Assembly (NCBI GenBank): GCA_963921825.1
Contig: OY997594.1
Span: forward strand, 63,721,675 to 63,785,674
Source: Erodium maritimum
Lineage: Eukaryota > Streptophyta > Magnoliopsida > Geraniales > Geraniaceae
Reading direction: 5' to 3'
DNA length: 64,000 bases
Shown: positions 9,701 through 19,439 of the stretch, one piece after another
How positions within the stretch are numbered: the stretch's first letter is position 1
Layout: every line of letters starts with the position of its first letter
Notes under the pieces: generated by a model
What the model was told of the DNA's origin: nothing
The model's database searches: none
The model's input: only the letters and a program-made list of their open reading frames with translations
Translations under genes and position numbers: made by a program

Positions 9701-11298
9701 AATTACAATGGGTGATTAAGATGATGGGGTACGACTTTGAGATCCAGTTCCGTCAAGGCATTAACAACACAGTGGCTGACGCTTTATCCCGCAAGGATGA
9801 TCCTGCTCCTGAACCACTATTCCCAGATTTGGATGCATCTGTGATGGCTATCACTTCTTTATCCTCTGATTTGTTGACTAGAATCAAGCTTTCATGGTCA
9901 GAGGACCCTAAGCTTCAAGAGATAATCAAGCTTCTATCCACTACACCTTCAGTTCCAAGCCACTACTCATGGGTGAATTCACAGTTGTTCAGAAAAGGAA
10001 AATTGGTGGTGGGTCACAATACCTTATTACGTGAGGAATTGATCTCCTATTTTCACAGTGGAGCTTCTGGGGGGCATTCTGGAATCCAAGCAACTTATAA
10101 GCGTATATCGGCCCATTTTTACTGGAAGAATCTGAAGCGTGATGTCGCTTTCATTGTCTCGACTTGCCAAATTTGTCAGGCTAGTAAACCTGATCTCGCT
10201 GCCTCTCCGGGCTTGTTACAGCCTTTACCCATTCCCTCTCGTGCTTGGCACGACATCTCTATGGATTTTATCGAGGGCTTGCCAAAGTCTCAAGGATTCG
10301 AGGTCATATTTGTGGTTGTCGATCGTCTCACTAAGTCGGCACATTTTATTCCTCTCAAGCACCCGTTTACAGTGATTACAGTGGCTCAGGCTTTTTTGGA
10401 CTCTGTTTTTCGCTTACATGGAATGCCGGCTTCGATTGTTAGTGACAGGGACAAGATATTCTTATCTTCATTCTGGCGTGAACTTTGCAGATTACAACAC
10501 ATCACACAGAATCTTTCTTCTGCATATCACCCACAGACCGACGGTCAAACTGAGGTAGTTAATCGTTGCTTGGAAACCTATTTACGTTGTATGTGTTCTG
10601 ACTGTCCTACCCAATGGTCCAAATGGCTGCCCCTTGCTGAATTTTGGTACAATTCATCGTTTCACTCTGCTATACAAACCAGTCCCTATCAGGCTCTCTA
10701 TGGCCAGCCACCTCCAACCCATTTACCCTATCTGACTGGAACATCTACTCTGGACACTATTGATCGCAGTTTGGCCGCGAGAGAAGAAGCCACACGTTTG
10801 CTGCAATTCCACCTGAAACGGTCTAAGTCACGAATGAAATCTCAAGCCGATCGAAAGCGTTCGGACCGCTCTTTTGCTGTTGGAGATTGGGTATACGTCA
10901 AGTTGCAACCCTATAGGCAAAGTTCCTTGGTAGCTCGTGTGTCCCAGAAACTCAGTCCAAAGTTTTTTGGCCCGTATAAAATTCTGAAGCGAGTGGGCAT
11001 GGTGGCTTACACCTTAGCCTTTCCTGACACATCGCACATCCACCCAACGTTTCATGTATCGCAACTGAAGAAACATGTTGGGTCTGTTGCATCACAAATT
11101 GAACTGCCTACTGTGGGTGCCGACGGTCTGATCGCCCCTATCCCACTGCGTGTGTTGGATCGCAGAATGATCAGGAAAGGGAATAGGGCAGCCACTCAGG
11201 TGCTGGTACAATGGTCGAACTCGGGACCGGAGGGAGCCACATGGGAATTGCTATTTGACTTGGAGAAACGCTTCCCAGAGTTTGCTGCGACTTCATGA
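6757..11298 (+). CDS. Gag-Pol polyprotein of chromovirus 1
   Basis: Uninterrupted 1513-residue frame. Residues 1-50 are coiled-coil-like; a gag domain lies at about 90-250. A zinc knuckle, CVWCGEKFSKDHRC, lies near 321-334. The protease active site is LIDSGSTHNF near 410. Reverse transcriptase spans about 600-820 with YRRLNAM, LDLRAGYYQ and catalytic FFDDVLIYS. RNase H begins near 895 with ETDAS. The integrase zinc finger (HSG.., CQICQ) is near 1105-1145, and catalytic residues lie in MDFIEG (Asp about 1170), VSDRD and GQTEVVNR (Glu about 1266). A C-terminal chromodomain (QVLVQWSNSGPEGATWE) occupies the last 50 residues and in this family directs integration to modified chromatin. All key residues look intact, so the element could be autonomous. 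Confidence 0.96.
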   Translation: MSTSNTSQLQDDLAATNAEVLSIKEAVIDLQSKMGEMTKLLQALAEKIPDSPQRSSSRDIPSPIGGPILLTPPVQRSILGAPPEPAVVPPCRRDSRARNPPRFDGTDFHGWELKFGQHCLSEGISEPDMVREAMLGFEDAALRHHLHFLKQTQFKGVAEPPWHEYLEALRRRFTDGDYTDYMSELAHLRHDGSVEDYFQSFQGIITQLNLSDKDTLAMFLSHLRPDIEDAVRLHFPKDLQQALMMAKRLEKKSSPFSRSSFAPYSSPRPAINPPPRHSFVPNPTKHQPLPAPKLSHGSPRPNAPPTVAQRQLRDDRYRKGLCVWCGEKFSKDHRCTKSQLFQLLVEGDSVSQSDGDVFVDCVSSLDPHVEEDQMHNTGDPIVSLHALYGLSGYQTMLVQGRIHGQSVTFLIDSGSTHNFVSSSVVKKLHFLTSPVHNIKVSVANGDTIHTGSRCDNLFWEMQKLTFSADFLVLPVQGCDIILGVQWLVTLGPILWDFSKLTMDFQLSGHWVRLMGLPPGGVSWPTHQRCNRLALQGNTISFFACSTRDDSSSPFGTKLRQDQAMSPELEVLLSEFMDLFSEPRGLPPSRTHDHGIQLLPDAQAVRIRPYRYPSLQKTELEHLISEMLDTGIIRPSNSEFAFPVILVKKKDNSWRLCVDYRRLNAMTVKAKFPIPLVEELLDELHGATVFTKLDLRAGYYQVLMKEADIHKTAFCTHSGHYEFLVMPFGLTNAPSTFQSLMNDIFRPLLRVCVLVFFDDVLIYSNSMEDHYVHLRLVFEILRSEHLVLKRSKCIFGASNVEYLGHVISQHGVAMDQRKVEAVIDWPVPSTLKKLRGFLGLTGYYRRFVRNYGSIAKPLTELLKKDSFLWTPEATVAFEALKLAITSAPVLALPDFQVLFVLETDASSTGVGAVLTQLGKPVAFFSKALGFRQRSLSVYDKEMLAVLWATKHWHSYLMGRHFIIKTDHQSLRFLLHQRTSTPAQLQWVIKMMGYDFEIQFRQGINNTVADALSRKDDPAPEPLFPDLDASVMAITSLSSDLLTRIKLSWSEDPKLQEIIKLLSTTPSVPSHYSWVNSQLFRKGKLVVGHNTLLREELISYFHSGASGGHSGIQATYKRISAHFYWKNLKRDVAFIVSTCQICQASKPDLAASPGLLQPLPIPSRAWHDISMDFIEGLPKSQGFEVIFVVVDRLTKSAHFIPLKHPFTVITVAQAFLDSVFRLHGMPASIVSDRDKIFLSSFWRELCRLQHITQNLSSAYHPQTDGQTEVVNRCLETYLRCMCSDCPTQWSKWLPLAEFWYNSSFHSAIQTSPYQALYGQPPPTHLPYLTGTSTLDTIDRSLAAREEATRLLQFHLKRSKSRMKSQADRKRSDRSFAVGDWVYVKLQPYRQSSLVARVSQKLSPKFFGPYKILKRVGMVAYTLAFPDTSHIHPTFHVSQLKKHVGSVASQIELPTVGADGLIAPIPLRVLDRRMIRKGNRAATQVLVQWSNSGPEGATWELLFDLEKRFPEFAATS

Positions 11299-11312
11299 GG
11301 ACATGAAGTCCT

Positions 11313-11326
11313 GAAGGAGAGGGTAA
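11313..11326 (+). promoter_or_regulatory. Polypurine tract of chromovirus 1
   Basis: The purine run GAAGGAGAGGG followed by TAA lies immediately before the 3' LTR, where plus-strand DNA synthesis is primed in LTR elements. Confidence 0.8.
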
Positions 11327-11623
11327 TGTTGTGAATTCTACTGAACCATGGTCGTGTGGGCCTTTTGATCTTATTTTTCTGTTATGTTTTCATTGTGGGC
11401 CTTGCTGGTCAAGCCCAGGCCTTTTATGTTTTGGTATCTATATATGATGAATGAAAATGGCAGCGAGGATAGCATGCCTTGAGCAATTTGTCATCTTCTA
11501 TTTCTATACTCTCTCTCTATTCCCTCCTCTCCTTCTCTCTACATTCTAATTCTATACACTCTTCCCAACCCTATTTACCTCGATTCCGCCGCCTCACATC
11601 ACATCTCACCAACACCCCTATCA
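11327..11623 (+). repeat. 3' LTR of chromovirus 1
   Basis: 297 bp, same termini as the 5' LTR with two substitutions. It is followed directly by the CTATA target duplication at 11624-11628. Confidence 0.95.
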
Positions 11624-11629
11624 CTATAG

Positions 11630-12393
11630 TCCACAGCGGAATGGATGATGGGTGAGGGAAATGTCGGATGGGAGATCGAGGTCGGAGTAGCCCCCACCAG
11701 AAAAAAGGACAATGGATGGAGGCGGCGTATCAGACGCATATTCAAACCCAATAAGCTCCATCTTCACTTTCTAAGGAACAGAGAAAAGAGAGTGCAGAGG
11801 AGAACTTGAGAGGACTAACGTGCCTCACTATATATGTTATCATAATTGATTATTGGTAGCTTGTGACACAAGAGCTTTTTTACTATTTGTTCATATTAAT
11901 TTTTAGGGGCGGTTCTTTAAAACTGTCCACCAGAATTGCCTACAGACCTTTAGCTACCGAGTAAATTAGTTATGGACTTTTAGTTTTCCAATGAATTTAA
12001 GATCTGATATACTCAAGTGATAGGAGGATGGTGGGTGAGGGAGGTGTCGGAGGAGAGGTTGAGATCGGAATAGCCACCACCTGACAAAAGACGGTGGATG
12101 GAGGTGGCGTACCAGACGGATATTTAAACCCTAGAAAGTCTATCTTCACTTTCTTTGACGAAGAGAAAGGAGAGTACAGAGGATAACTTGAAAGGACAAG
12201 CGTGCTCACTATATCTTGTGTGTCTTAATTACATCTTATCATGGCTGATTATTGATAGCTTGTGACACAAGAACTATTTTACCGTTTGTTCATATTAGTT
12301 TTTAGGGGTGATTTCTTAAAACTCCCACCAAAATTGTTTAAGTTTCTTAAGAAATTGGTTATGGACCTATAATTGTCCAATAAATTTAAGATA
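11630..12393. repeat. Two diverged tandem units of about 380 bp
   Basis: Unit 1 (about 11630-12003) and unit 2 (about 12013-12393) share ordered blocks: 'gatgggtgaggg', 'ggatggagg.ggcgta.cagac', 'atcttcactttct', 'agcttgtgacacaagarc' and 'aatttaagat'. Divergence is considerable. There is no coding capacity. The sequence may derive from an LTR or other repeat, but I cannot classify it. The chromovirus inserted at the left edge of unit 1. Confidence 0.75.
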
Positions 12394-12599
12394 GGATAGA
12401 TTTGTAAGTCAATACGTTTAAGGTTTATCATTTAACGAAACACATATGATGTTCTGATTAAAATAAAAGTTTAAACTCTCACCTAATATATTTATTGATA
12501 AAATAAAAGAAGTTGGTGTTTGATGTAAGTTTAACACATAGATTAGGAAAAAAATCGAACTCAGCAGATTCCAATATTAAAAAAGTCACAAAATCTAGA

Positions 12600-13080
12600 G
12601 TAGTGGACTTTGCTAGGGTTTCCGCGCGGCGCCGCCAACATCGTTACCCTTCCTCCCGGCAACGGCCCGGTGTTGCCTTCTCTCCCTCGATCGCCCGACC
12701 TTGCTCCTCCCCTCGTCAACGGTTGGACGAGATTGGGTCCCAGGCCTCCTTCTCGGCTCGTCGTCGTCGACTGCAATCACCCAGGTGAACGTGGTCCCAT
12801 CGGAACACCCACTCAGTGGGGGTGGGATATCGTCGCCGACACCAGGCCTGCTTTTATACCCCCTGGCAATTGTGGATTGGTCCCGATTGCTGGCCGCCTT
12901 CCCCCAATTCTCTCCTCACTGATCCCACCGGCACCCGGGTTGGGTGATATTGGATCTCAGACCCAGACACGTGCCTCGGGTTCCCGTCGTCGATCTCGTT
13001 CCTCCAGACGGACTTGGTCCCCCCAAGTGATCCCAACTCATTGGGGAACGGTGTGGAGTCGCCGGTAACAAGGTTGTACC
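12600..13080 (+). other. GC-rich segment, possible LINE 5' fragment
   Basis: The base composition jumps to GC-rich against AT-rich flanks, and overlapping frames are open in more than one phase. No domain is recognisable in any of them. The start 'gctagggtttccgcgcggcgccgcc' resembles 5' leaders of plant L1 elements, an impression only. Confidence 0.35.
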
Positions 13081-13420
13081 CAATTCAACCTGTGCCGCCG
13101 TCGCAGTAAAAGTTTATGGGAAGGGTTAGGGTCATACGAATTTCATAATACAAATATCATACAGTTATATGCCCCATTCATGACGACACTTGACAACCAT
13201 TGGTGATTGGCCTTTCATGTAGTATGTCCATATGTGTATAAAGCATTTGTCTTTTTATGCACAACCTTTATCCACCAATTGAATCATTGATATGTATAGA
13301 ATAGCACCATGTGCTGTGTGTCCGGTTTAGCACTGTATTGCTGACATGTCAAGATTCTTATCACTTATACAAGATCACTTTCAAGCAATCCATCATGTAT
13401 TATTACATCTTAATTTAGAT

Positions 13421-13460
13421 TCTTCTTCTTCTTCTTCTTCTTCTTCTTCTTCTTCTTCTT
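13421..13460 (+). repeat. (CTT)n microsatellite
   Basis: About 13 perfect TTC/CTT trinucleotide units lie 42 bp upstream of the ATG of transporter copy 2, so probably in its 5' leader or core promoter. Copy 1 has no such tract. Confidence 0.95.
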
Positions 13461-13501
13461 CATAGTAGGGGTAGTGTGCAGTTGAGTGGTTTATCTTGAG
13501 A

Positions 13502-15986
13502 ATGAACATGAACTGGTGGGGTGCTTTGAAGAACAGAAGGTGGATTAGCCATGGAAGTGGAACAACTCTCTACATACTGTTCCTTGGCCAGCTCGTTTCT
13601 TTCTCGGCTGCACTAGCTGCCTTCGCTTCTTCTCTCATAGCTCATCTCGGTAACCCTTTTCATCTTCGACTCTGCTCTCAATTGACCTCACTACTCTCTT
13701 TCCATTTTTTTCATTTCTCTTGTTGTTTATTTGTGTTATGAGTAGGTGTGGATGCACCAATTTTTCAGGCGTCTATAGGTTATGTGGCACTAGCTGTGGT
13801 GTATATCAGTATATTGCTATTTCGCGGGCAGAAATTAGTAGTATGTATCTACTTCCCTCCTTTCTAATGATTTCAAATACAAGTTTGGGATAACCCTGAA
13901 ACCTAATCCTGTAGTACACCTCATTTTTGCGCCTTAATTGTGCTTGACCTTTCAAAAGTTTGTAGAACCTAACGTAACAGATGTGTTTGTTTGAGTACCC
14001 CAACCTCAAAAATGCACTTGTGAATGTATAAGTTTTTGGTAGTTTGAATGTGTAAATGAGGTAAAGTTGAGGGCTAGGAAACGACGTTAATCCTCACCTT
14101 TAAGTGGGTTCTATAATTTTTTGAAATATTATAGTTAGGAATGGAAAGAAAGGTCAAGCGGGTTTGGGTTTCAGGGTTATCCCTTCAAGTTTGGATGCTT
14201 ACTAGCGTTTCTTGGCGGAGGCAACAATGCAATAGGGATTTATGGGCAAAGGAATTCATTAATCATGAATATGCTTTTGTGGGTTTGCAGATTCCCTGGC
14301 ATTGGTATCTCCTCTTAGGCTTTGTTGATGTTCAAGGAAATTATCTAGGTAATCATGCTTCACAAATCTGATTGCTTTTCAAAAGTCTTGCCTGGTATTT
14401 TGGCTTATGGGTTTATAAAATGAGTGAGCTTGTAATGTCATGATGCAGCTAATAAAGCATACCAGTACACGTCGATTACTAGCGTGTCATTATTGGACTG
14501 CTTTGCAGTAGCATGGGCCATAGTTCTCACCAGGCTCACCTTAGGCACCCGATACTCCCTCTGGCAGATAGTAGGTGCAGTCATCTGCGTGGGCGGGCTT
14601 GCTATGGTGCTCTTCTCTGATTCTGGTGTTGCTGATACTTCAGGTCACACTTCTTTTTCTTTTTCAGTCTCACGACTCTTCTCTGATACTGGTAGTAAAG
14701 TATCTCAGAGTGCTTATGATTCTATTTTAGGTGGTACAAACCCTCTTCTGGGTGATACACTCGTCGTTGTAGGGACTGTTTTTTTTGCTCTAAGCAACGT
14801 TGGTGAGGTCAGTGAATCTTAATCTAGCCAGAACTAGTTTTTTTTTTTAAAGATTAACTCAATGACAATTGTTGTAACATGTTCTATTTATCCTGCTTTA
14901 TGATAATAAATTTCGGTCTTATGCATTGAATTGATTCTTTCTCCAGGAATTTTGTGTCAAGAAAAAAGACCGTGTCGAAGTAGTTGGTATGATTGGTTTA
15001 TATGGATTTCTAGTTAGTGTGGTTCAGATGTATCCTTTTGGCTATACTAGAGTTATTTTGGTTGCCTTTCAACTGTAGAAATCTGTTTTTTTTTCTCTCA
15101 TTGTTACTTGATTGACTCTTAATAACTTGTTATCAGATGTATTATGGAGAGAGATGCTGTAGCTTCTATTGAGTGGTCTACTGATATGGTAAGTAGATAA
15201 TGGATATTTATTTCCTTGTTTCTGGAACCGATTAGTGTTCTGTTTTGGGTTTCAGATCCTATCCATAGCTGCTTACACTTTGGCACTCTTTATGTTCTAC
15301 ACACTTGCTCCCTTTGTTCTACAGGTCATTCTTCTTCTCTTTATCATTATCAATTGGTTCTCATCTTCACAATGTTGGTAATTCACTACCTACATATAAT
15401 CGGGTATTACTGCATGCAGTTAAGCGGGGCTACTTTGTTCAATCTCTCCATTCTCACGGCTGATATGTGGGCTGTAGTTGCTCGCATCTTCTTCTACAAG
15501 CAGGAGGTATGTATCGAAGCATTTGATTGGAACACCAATTATATATTTTGTACTTGAGACATGAAGTGTGAAGGAGATCTAGGCTCAAATGTTTGACCAG
15601 TTGGACAGACAAACTTGGGTTATTGTCTTGATTACATCTATCTGTGGCTGATACTAGTATGCACAAACTTCTGTTATTTTTGATACTCCAAATGCAGGTT
15701 AACTGGTTATACTATGTTGCTTTTGGAGTCGTAGTTGTTGGACTCATTATATACTCGGTAACGTATGTCTGCTGAAGCTCCCTTTCCTATATTTTCTTTA
15801 TCAGTTTTGGTTTTGGACATGTATGTAATGTAGAGTTGAGTTGAGTTGCTTATGAATATATGTATTGGTTACAGAGAGAAGGCTCCTACTTCTGTGCCTG
15901 CTCTTGAGGATGGAAGCTCATACCAAGTGCTTAACTATGACATTGAAGCATGGAGAGACCAGAAAAAGGCGAGCAACGAGCATTAG
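13502..15986 (+). CDS. SLC35F1/F2-like (DUF914) membrane transporter, tandem copy 2
   Basis: Eleven exons, 346 residues: 13502-13649, 13746-13840, 14291-14348, 14449-14643, 14731-14807, 14947-15029, 15137-15188, 15256-15324, 15420-15506, 15698-15762, 15875-15986. The first ten exons match copy 1 in length exactly and phases are identical; only the last exon is longer. Hallmarks include WHWYLLLGFVDVQGNYL, GTRYSLWQIVGAVICVGG, EFCVKKKDRVEVV and LSGATLFNLSILTADMWA. Differences lie mainly in the helix faces, the ICIMERDAVAS loop (ISIAEREAIAS in copy 1), and the C-terminus (DIEAWRDQKKASNEH). It is a polytopic member of the drug/metabolite transporter superfamily with unknown substrate. Introns are shorter than in copy 1 because the MITEs are absent. 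Both copies look functional. Confidence 0.92.
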
Positions 15987-16164
15987 TACAAGAATTGCAT
16001 ACCACAATGCTTCTAGTTTGATTTTGGCAATGATGGAAACCCAATAGGCTGTGACGATTCTTTGACATCAAGTGTGCAAGGCATGTTGGCCGCGAGACTC
16101 TAGGCTTTGATCGATGGCCAAGTTCATCGGACTGATTTCTGGAAGAGGCAGTGAAAAGAAGGGC

Positions 16165-16400
16165 AGTAGTTGTTTTTTTAGATAAGCGCAAAAATTATAT
16201 TTTTTAAAAAGAAAGATCCAAACAGGATCGATCCGGAACACAACCATAACAAGAAGCTCTCATCTGGAGCCGCGGGACCGACAAAAAACAATCAAAAAAC
16301 CAAATAAAACAAAAGGTTCACAAAATCAACCATCGGTGACACACTCTTCGCCTTCCGAAGTCAAGATCGGATCATCAAACGTTTTAACAGAATGGGCTAG
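16165..16400 (-). repeat. LINE-type 3' end fragment
   Basis: On the minus strand this ends in an A tail preceded by a 'gcgcttatct' block. The same arrangement closes the element at 17371 ('cgagcttat' then A run). Both also share the downstream phrase 'cttccgaagtcaa' / 'ctcccgaagtcaa'. It is therefore probably a short, older member of the RRM-bearing LINE-type family found next door. Confidence 0.5.
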
Positions 16401-16842
16401 CTGATCAGCTTGAGTTTTTAAGCAACTTGAGCGATAGTTGGTCGGAGCAACTTGGCAGTAGTTGTTGATCACCAAGCTTTGCTGATCTACAGTTGTTTGT
16501 TAGTGTAGTGTGATAACAATATTACAAGTTTGATGTTTTGGTTTTTCCCACTACATAATGACTTCTTGTTGGCGGAATATTTGTAGCTCGTGAAGTAGGA
16601 GGTTTTCTTTTTATCGTTGGTTCATGTTTGGGTCAACTGTTCACTGATCAAATCTTCTGAAGAGGAGGTTGCACTTGAAAAGCAAAGTGAAGAGGCGTTG
16701 AAACAATATATACGAACAACTATTGACAAAGGACTACATATCCCATAACGGGTTTTCTAAGACAGAAGAGGGGAGGAAGGGCATGCACGTCTGATATCCA
16801 ACCACTATCCAACCCCTTCTACACTTCACTGGTCTATAGTGA

Positions 16843-17370
16843 AAGACTTTTTTGGCATCGTTCGCCAATGTCGAAGATACGCTTTCTTCGCATTATGAAC
16901 GCCTTGAGTGAGCGTAACCCATATTTTCGTCAACGACCCAATTTCTTGGTAAGTCCGGTTTCTTTCTCCCGCAGAAATGCATTGTAGCTATTGGCTTGCT
17001 ATGTTACGAATCATCAGTTGATTCCGTTGACGAGTACATACGCATGGGCGAACCCACGATTTTGTAGTGTATCCAAAACTTCTACCAGGGTATCGTTAAT
17101 GTATTTGGGCCAACCTATTTACGAGGGCCGAACGAAGAAGATACTCGGCGTAAATTGAAAGTCAACGAAGCACGTGGCTTCCTTGAGATGTTAGGGAGCC
17201 TTGACTACATACAATGTAGTGGAAGAATTGTCCGGTAACATGGGTTGGACAATTCTCATAGAGAGACCATGACAACGTCCCAATAATCTTCTTGGAATTC
17301 GTTGCAACTTAAGATCCATAGATATGACACGTATTTATCGGTGTTACAGGATCAAACAATGACATCAATG
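16843..17370 (+). pseudogene. PIF/Harbinger transposase remnant
   Basis: Conceptual translation in shifting frames gives the signature of plant PIF/Harbinger DDE nucleases: IRFLRIMNALSERNPYFRQR, QKCIVAIGLLCYE, SVDSVDEYIRMGEPT, YLRGPNEEDTRRKL, EARGFLEMLGSLDYIQ (region of the first catalytic Asp), WKNCPVTWVGQF and FIGVTGSNNDINV (region of the second Asp). At least one TAG inside the helix after GEPT, further stops near 17311-17325 and two frameshifts make it non-functional. The sequence is cut off right after the NNDINV block by the A-tail of a minus-strand LINE-type insertion. A SANT-like remnant of the same element type lies at 19.4-20.2 kb. Confidence 0.85.
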
Positions 17371-18990
17371 TATTTTTTTTATAAGCTCGAAAATTTATTA
17401 ATAAGATCGATTCAAAAAAGAACCGGAATGCCCTGAATCACGATGAAACAGAGTGGAAACCAACGATTACAAAGGGACTCCAACAAAGGGAGTCAAAAGG
17501 CCAAGCCTTTTTGAAAAAGAAAAACAAGGAACAAAAACCCTAAAAGGAAACCCCACCAATCCTCGCCTCCCGAAGTCAACGACGAGACGTCGCATCCTTC
17601 TTCTTGGCAACCAAATCATGAATTGCGACTTGAGTTTTTCTATCTCGGTCTTGCTCAACCCGTTTCCAAATAATAACGGGACGAACATATCTTTCCCGAT
17701 CTAAAGAGACCTTTGGTTTACATGACATAGAATAAAACTCCGTTAAATGCTTAGGTGGACGACTCACCCGCTTCGATTTGATGAGTGCATCTTTCCACGG
17801 AGATGCCTCCTGCTGTGATGGTTGACCCGCCACATCAACTCCAACAACAACAGGTTCAATCAAATCAAAAACACGAGCCGAAGCAACAACCTGCTGAGAC
17901 TTGGAAATAGACTGATCATAATTGGGCTGATCACGGCCTTGAACAAGCCCAAACATAGCCCCACCTTGAGTAGGCCCACTCAATCCATACTCAGCACATG
18001 AAAACTCGTCATCATCCTCATATGTATCGCAATCTCTGAAATCAGGAACGATCACACTCTCATCCCTCCCAGGTAAATCGCGATCACCGGAATCAATGGG
18101 GAGACAATCACGGTTTCCAATCTCATCCATGCCATCCGAAGAATTTGAAATTGCTTGAGACTCAGAAACAACCAACTCCCGCGAATCCCCGGTAAGGCCT
18201 ATAGACGCCCTGCCAATCCCTTACACCACCAAGGCGTTCTCCGGAGAGCTCAAAACGACCTCACCCTTTTCTATTTGCTTCACCGGCGTAACAGACTCTT
18301 CCATCCCAAGGTTACTCTGTTTCTGAACCCCAGAAACAGAGTCAACTTTCTGAGTTGTGGTTTGCTCCAATTCTGTCCTGCGTCGTCAAGCCATGGCGAC
18401 AAAAAGAATGTACACATTGATTTTAAAACCATTCAAGACCTCAATCGTTTTTTTCGCTGCTCCTTCGATTCAAAACGAATGAAACCGAAGTACCTACCAT
18501 TTCGACTTGGTCGTTTGAGAACACTCATGGAAACAATAGTACCAAAAGGGCTGAAAATATTTCGAGTCCAATCTTCGGACGACTCGAATGGTAAATTGCT
18601 CACAAACACCTCATCCTCTTCTTCTAGGAATTACCATTCCTCACCGCCCAGGTCCGGCGGACCAACCTTGATGCTACCGGATGCACAGTATCTCTTGAAT
18701 CATGAGATTTTCTATTTTGAACAACCTCGGTGGCCTTGGTCATGTCCTTGTTCGCATGCAACTTCTCCCTAACTACCTCCTTATTAGAAGATGTCGTCGA
18801 GATCAGAATAGAGATCGGGACAGAATTTTGAATCGAGTTTTTCTCCTCCTTCTCGAGGACATGATCAGAATTCCGAGCAGACTTTATCCACCTGGTTCGC
18901 CGAGAACCAACAGACGTGTCTGTTTGTGTCCCAGTAACCTTCGACTCCGAAACCACCTGTACTGAATGCCTACGAATTCGACCGGTCAAA
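17371..18990 (-). mobile_element. LINE-type element with RRM-containing ORF1 and no reverse transcriptase
   Basis: Read on the minus strand. A reading frame from 18989 (121 codons, Ser/Thr/charged-rich) leads into an RNA-recognition motif at about 18620-18440, with RNP2-like VFVSNL and RNP1-like RYFGFIRF. After frameshifts a 199-codon frame (18175-17576) follows, ending in basic Lys/Arg residues. The 3' end carries an A tail (T run at 17371-17378) after 'aataaattttcgagcttat'. RRM-type ORF1 proteins are known in the BNR branch of plant L1 LINEs. No ORF2 (endonuclease/RT) is present. It lies inside the Harbinger remnant. I did not find a convincing target duplication. Confidence 0.65.
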
Positions 18991-19054
18991 TTTACTACTC
19001 ATGTCATCACATTACACCTCCAAACGAATTACTAGTTCTTGGTTATCAGAAACC

Positions 19055-19366
19055 AGCTTACCGTACTTGGGTAATTGGTCTGGGGTGTAATATGACGGAT
19101 GACTTCAAATTTTTTTCTCGGTATTTCATAATAAAAAAAAATGGCAAGTGACATGGATTCACTAATGTCATTGTTCCATAAACATGGAAAGTTATGTCAC
19201 TTGACCGTTTAGAAGATACGGACACCAGGCAATACTTGTTATGTTCCAGGAACAATGACATTAGGGAACCCATGCCAATCGTCATTTTTTTATTATGGAC
19301 AACTAAGATACAATTTCAAGTCGTCTGACACATTACACATCCAAAAACAATTACAGGTTCTTCGGC
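19055..19366. mobile_element. Foldback MITE
   Basis: Arms of about 100 bp are inverted: 19057-19180 (ggtgtaat..gatgacttcaaatt..cactaatgtcattgttcc) against 19249-19360. The loop holds 'cttgaccgtttagaagatacgg'. A partial extra copy of the right arm lies just to the left at 19005-19040. There is no coding content. Confidence 0.7.
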
Positions 19367-19439
19367 ATCGGATGTGGATCTTTCTGTATTGGCAAAGATG
19401 GCTATTTTTTCCAAACCATTTTCGGCTCACTTGCTATCT

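Larger units (their letters stand above)
6429..11623 (+). mobile_element. Intact Ty3/gypsy chromovirus LTR retrotransposon
   Basis: Complete element of 5195 bp bounded by a perfect 5-bp target duplication, CTATA, at 6424-6428 and 11624-11628. LTRs of 297 bp begin TG and end CA and differ at only 2 positions. A primer-binding site, one uninterrupted 1513-codon gag-pol frame and a polypurine tract are all in place. Gene order (gag, protease, RT, RNase H, integrase, chromodomain) defines a chromovirus. Short LTRs and total length suggest the Reina lineage, which is an inference. It lies about 500 bp downstream of transporter copy 1 and separates the tandem pair. Confidence 0.96.

Noticed and set aside
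12610-13068. A 152-codon frame as a new gene
   Set aside because: Composition-driven; alternative frames are equally open and no domain or splice context supports it.
18624-18989. Stand-alone RNA-binding protein gene on the minus strand
   Set aside because: The RRM is frameshifted and sits in an A-tailed insertion with an ORF1-like layout, so a LINE origin is more likely.
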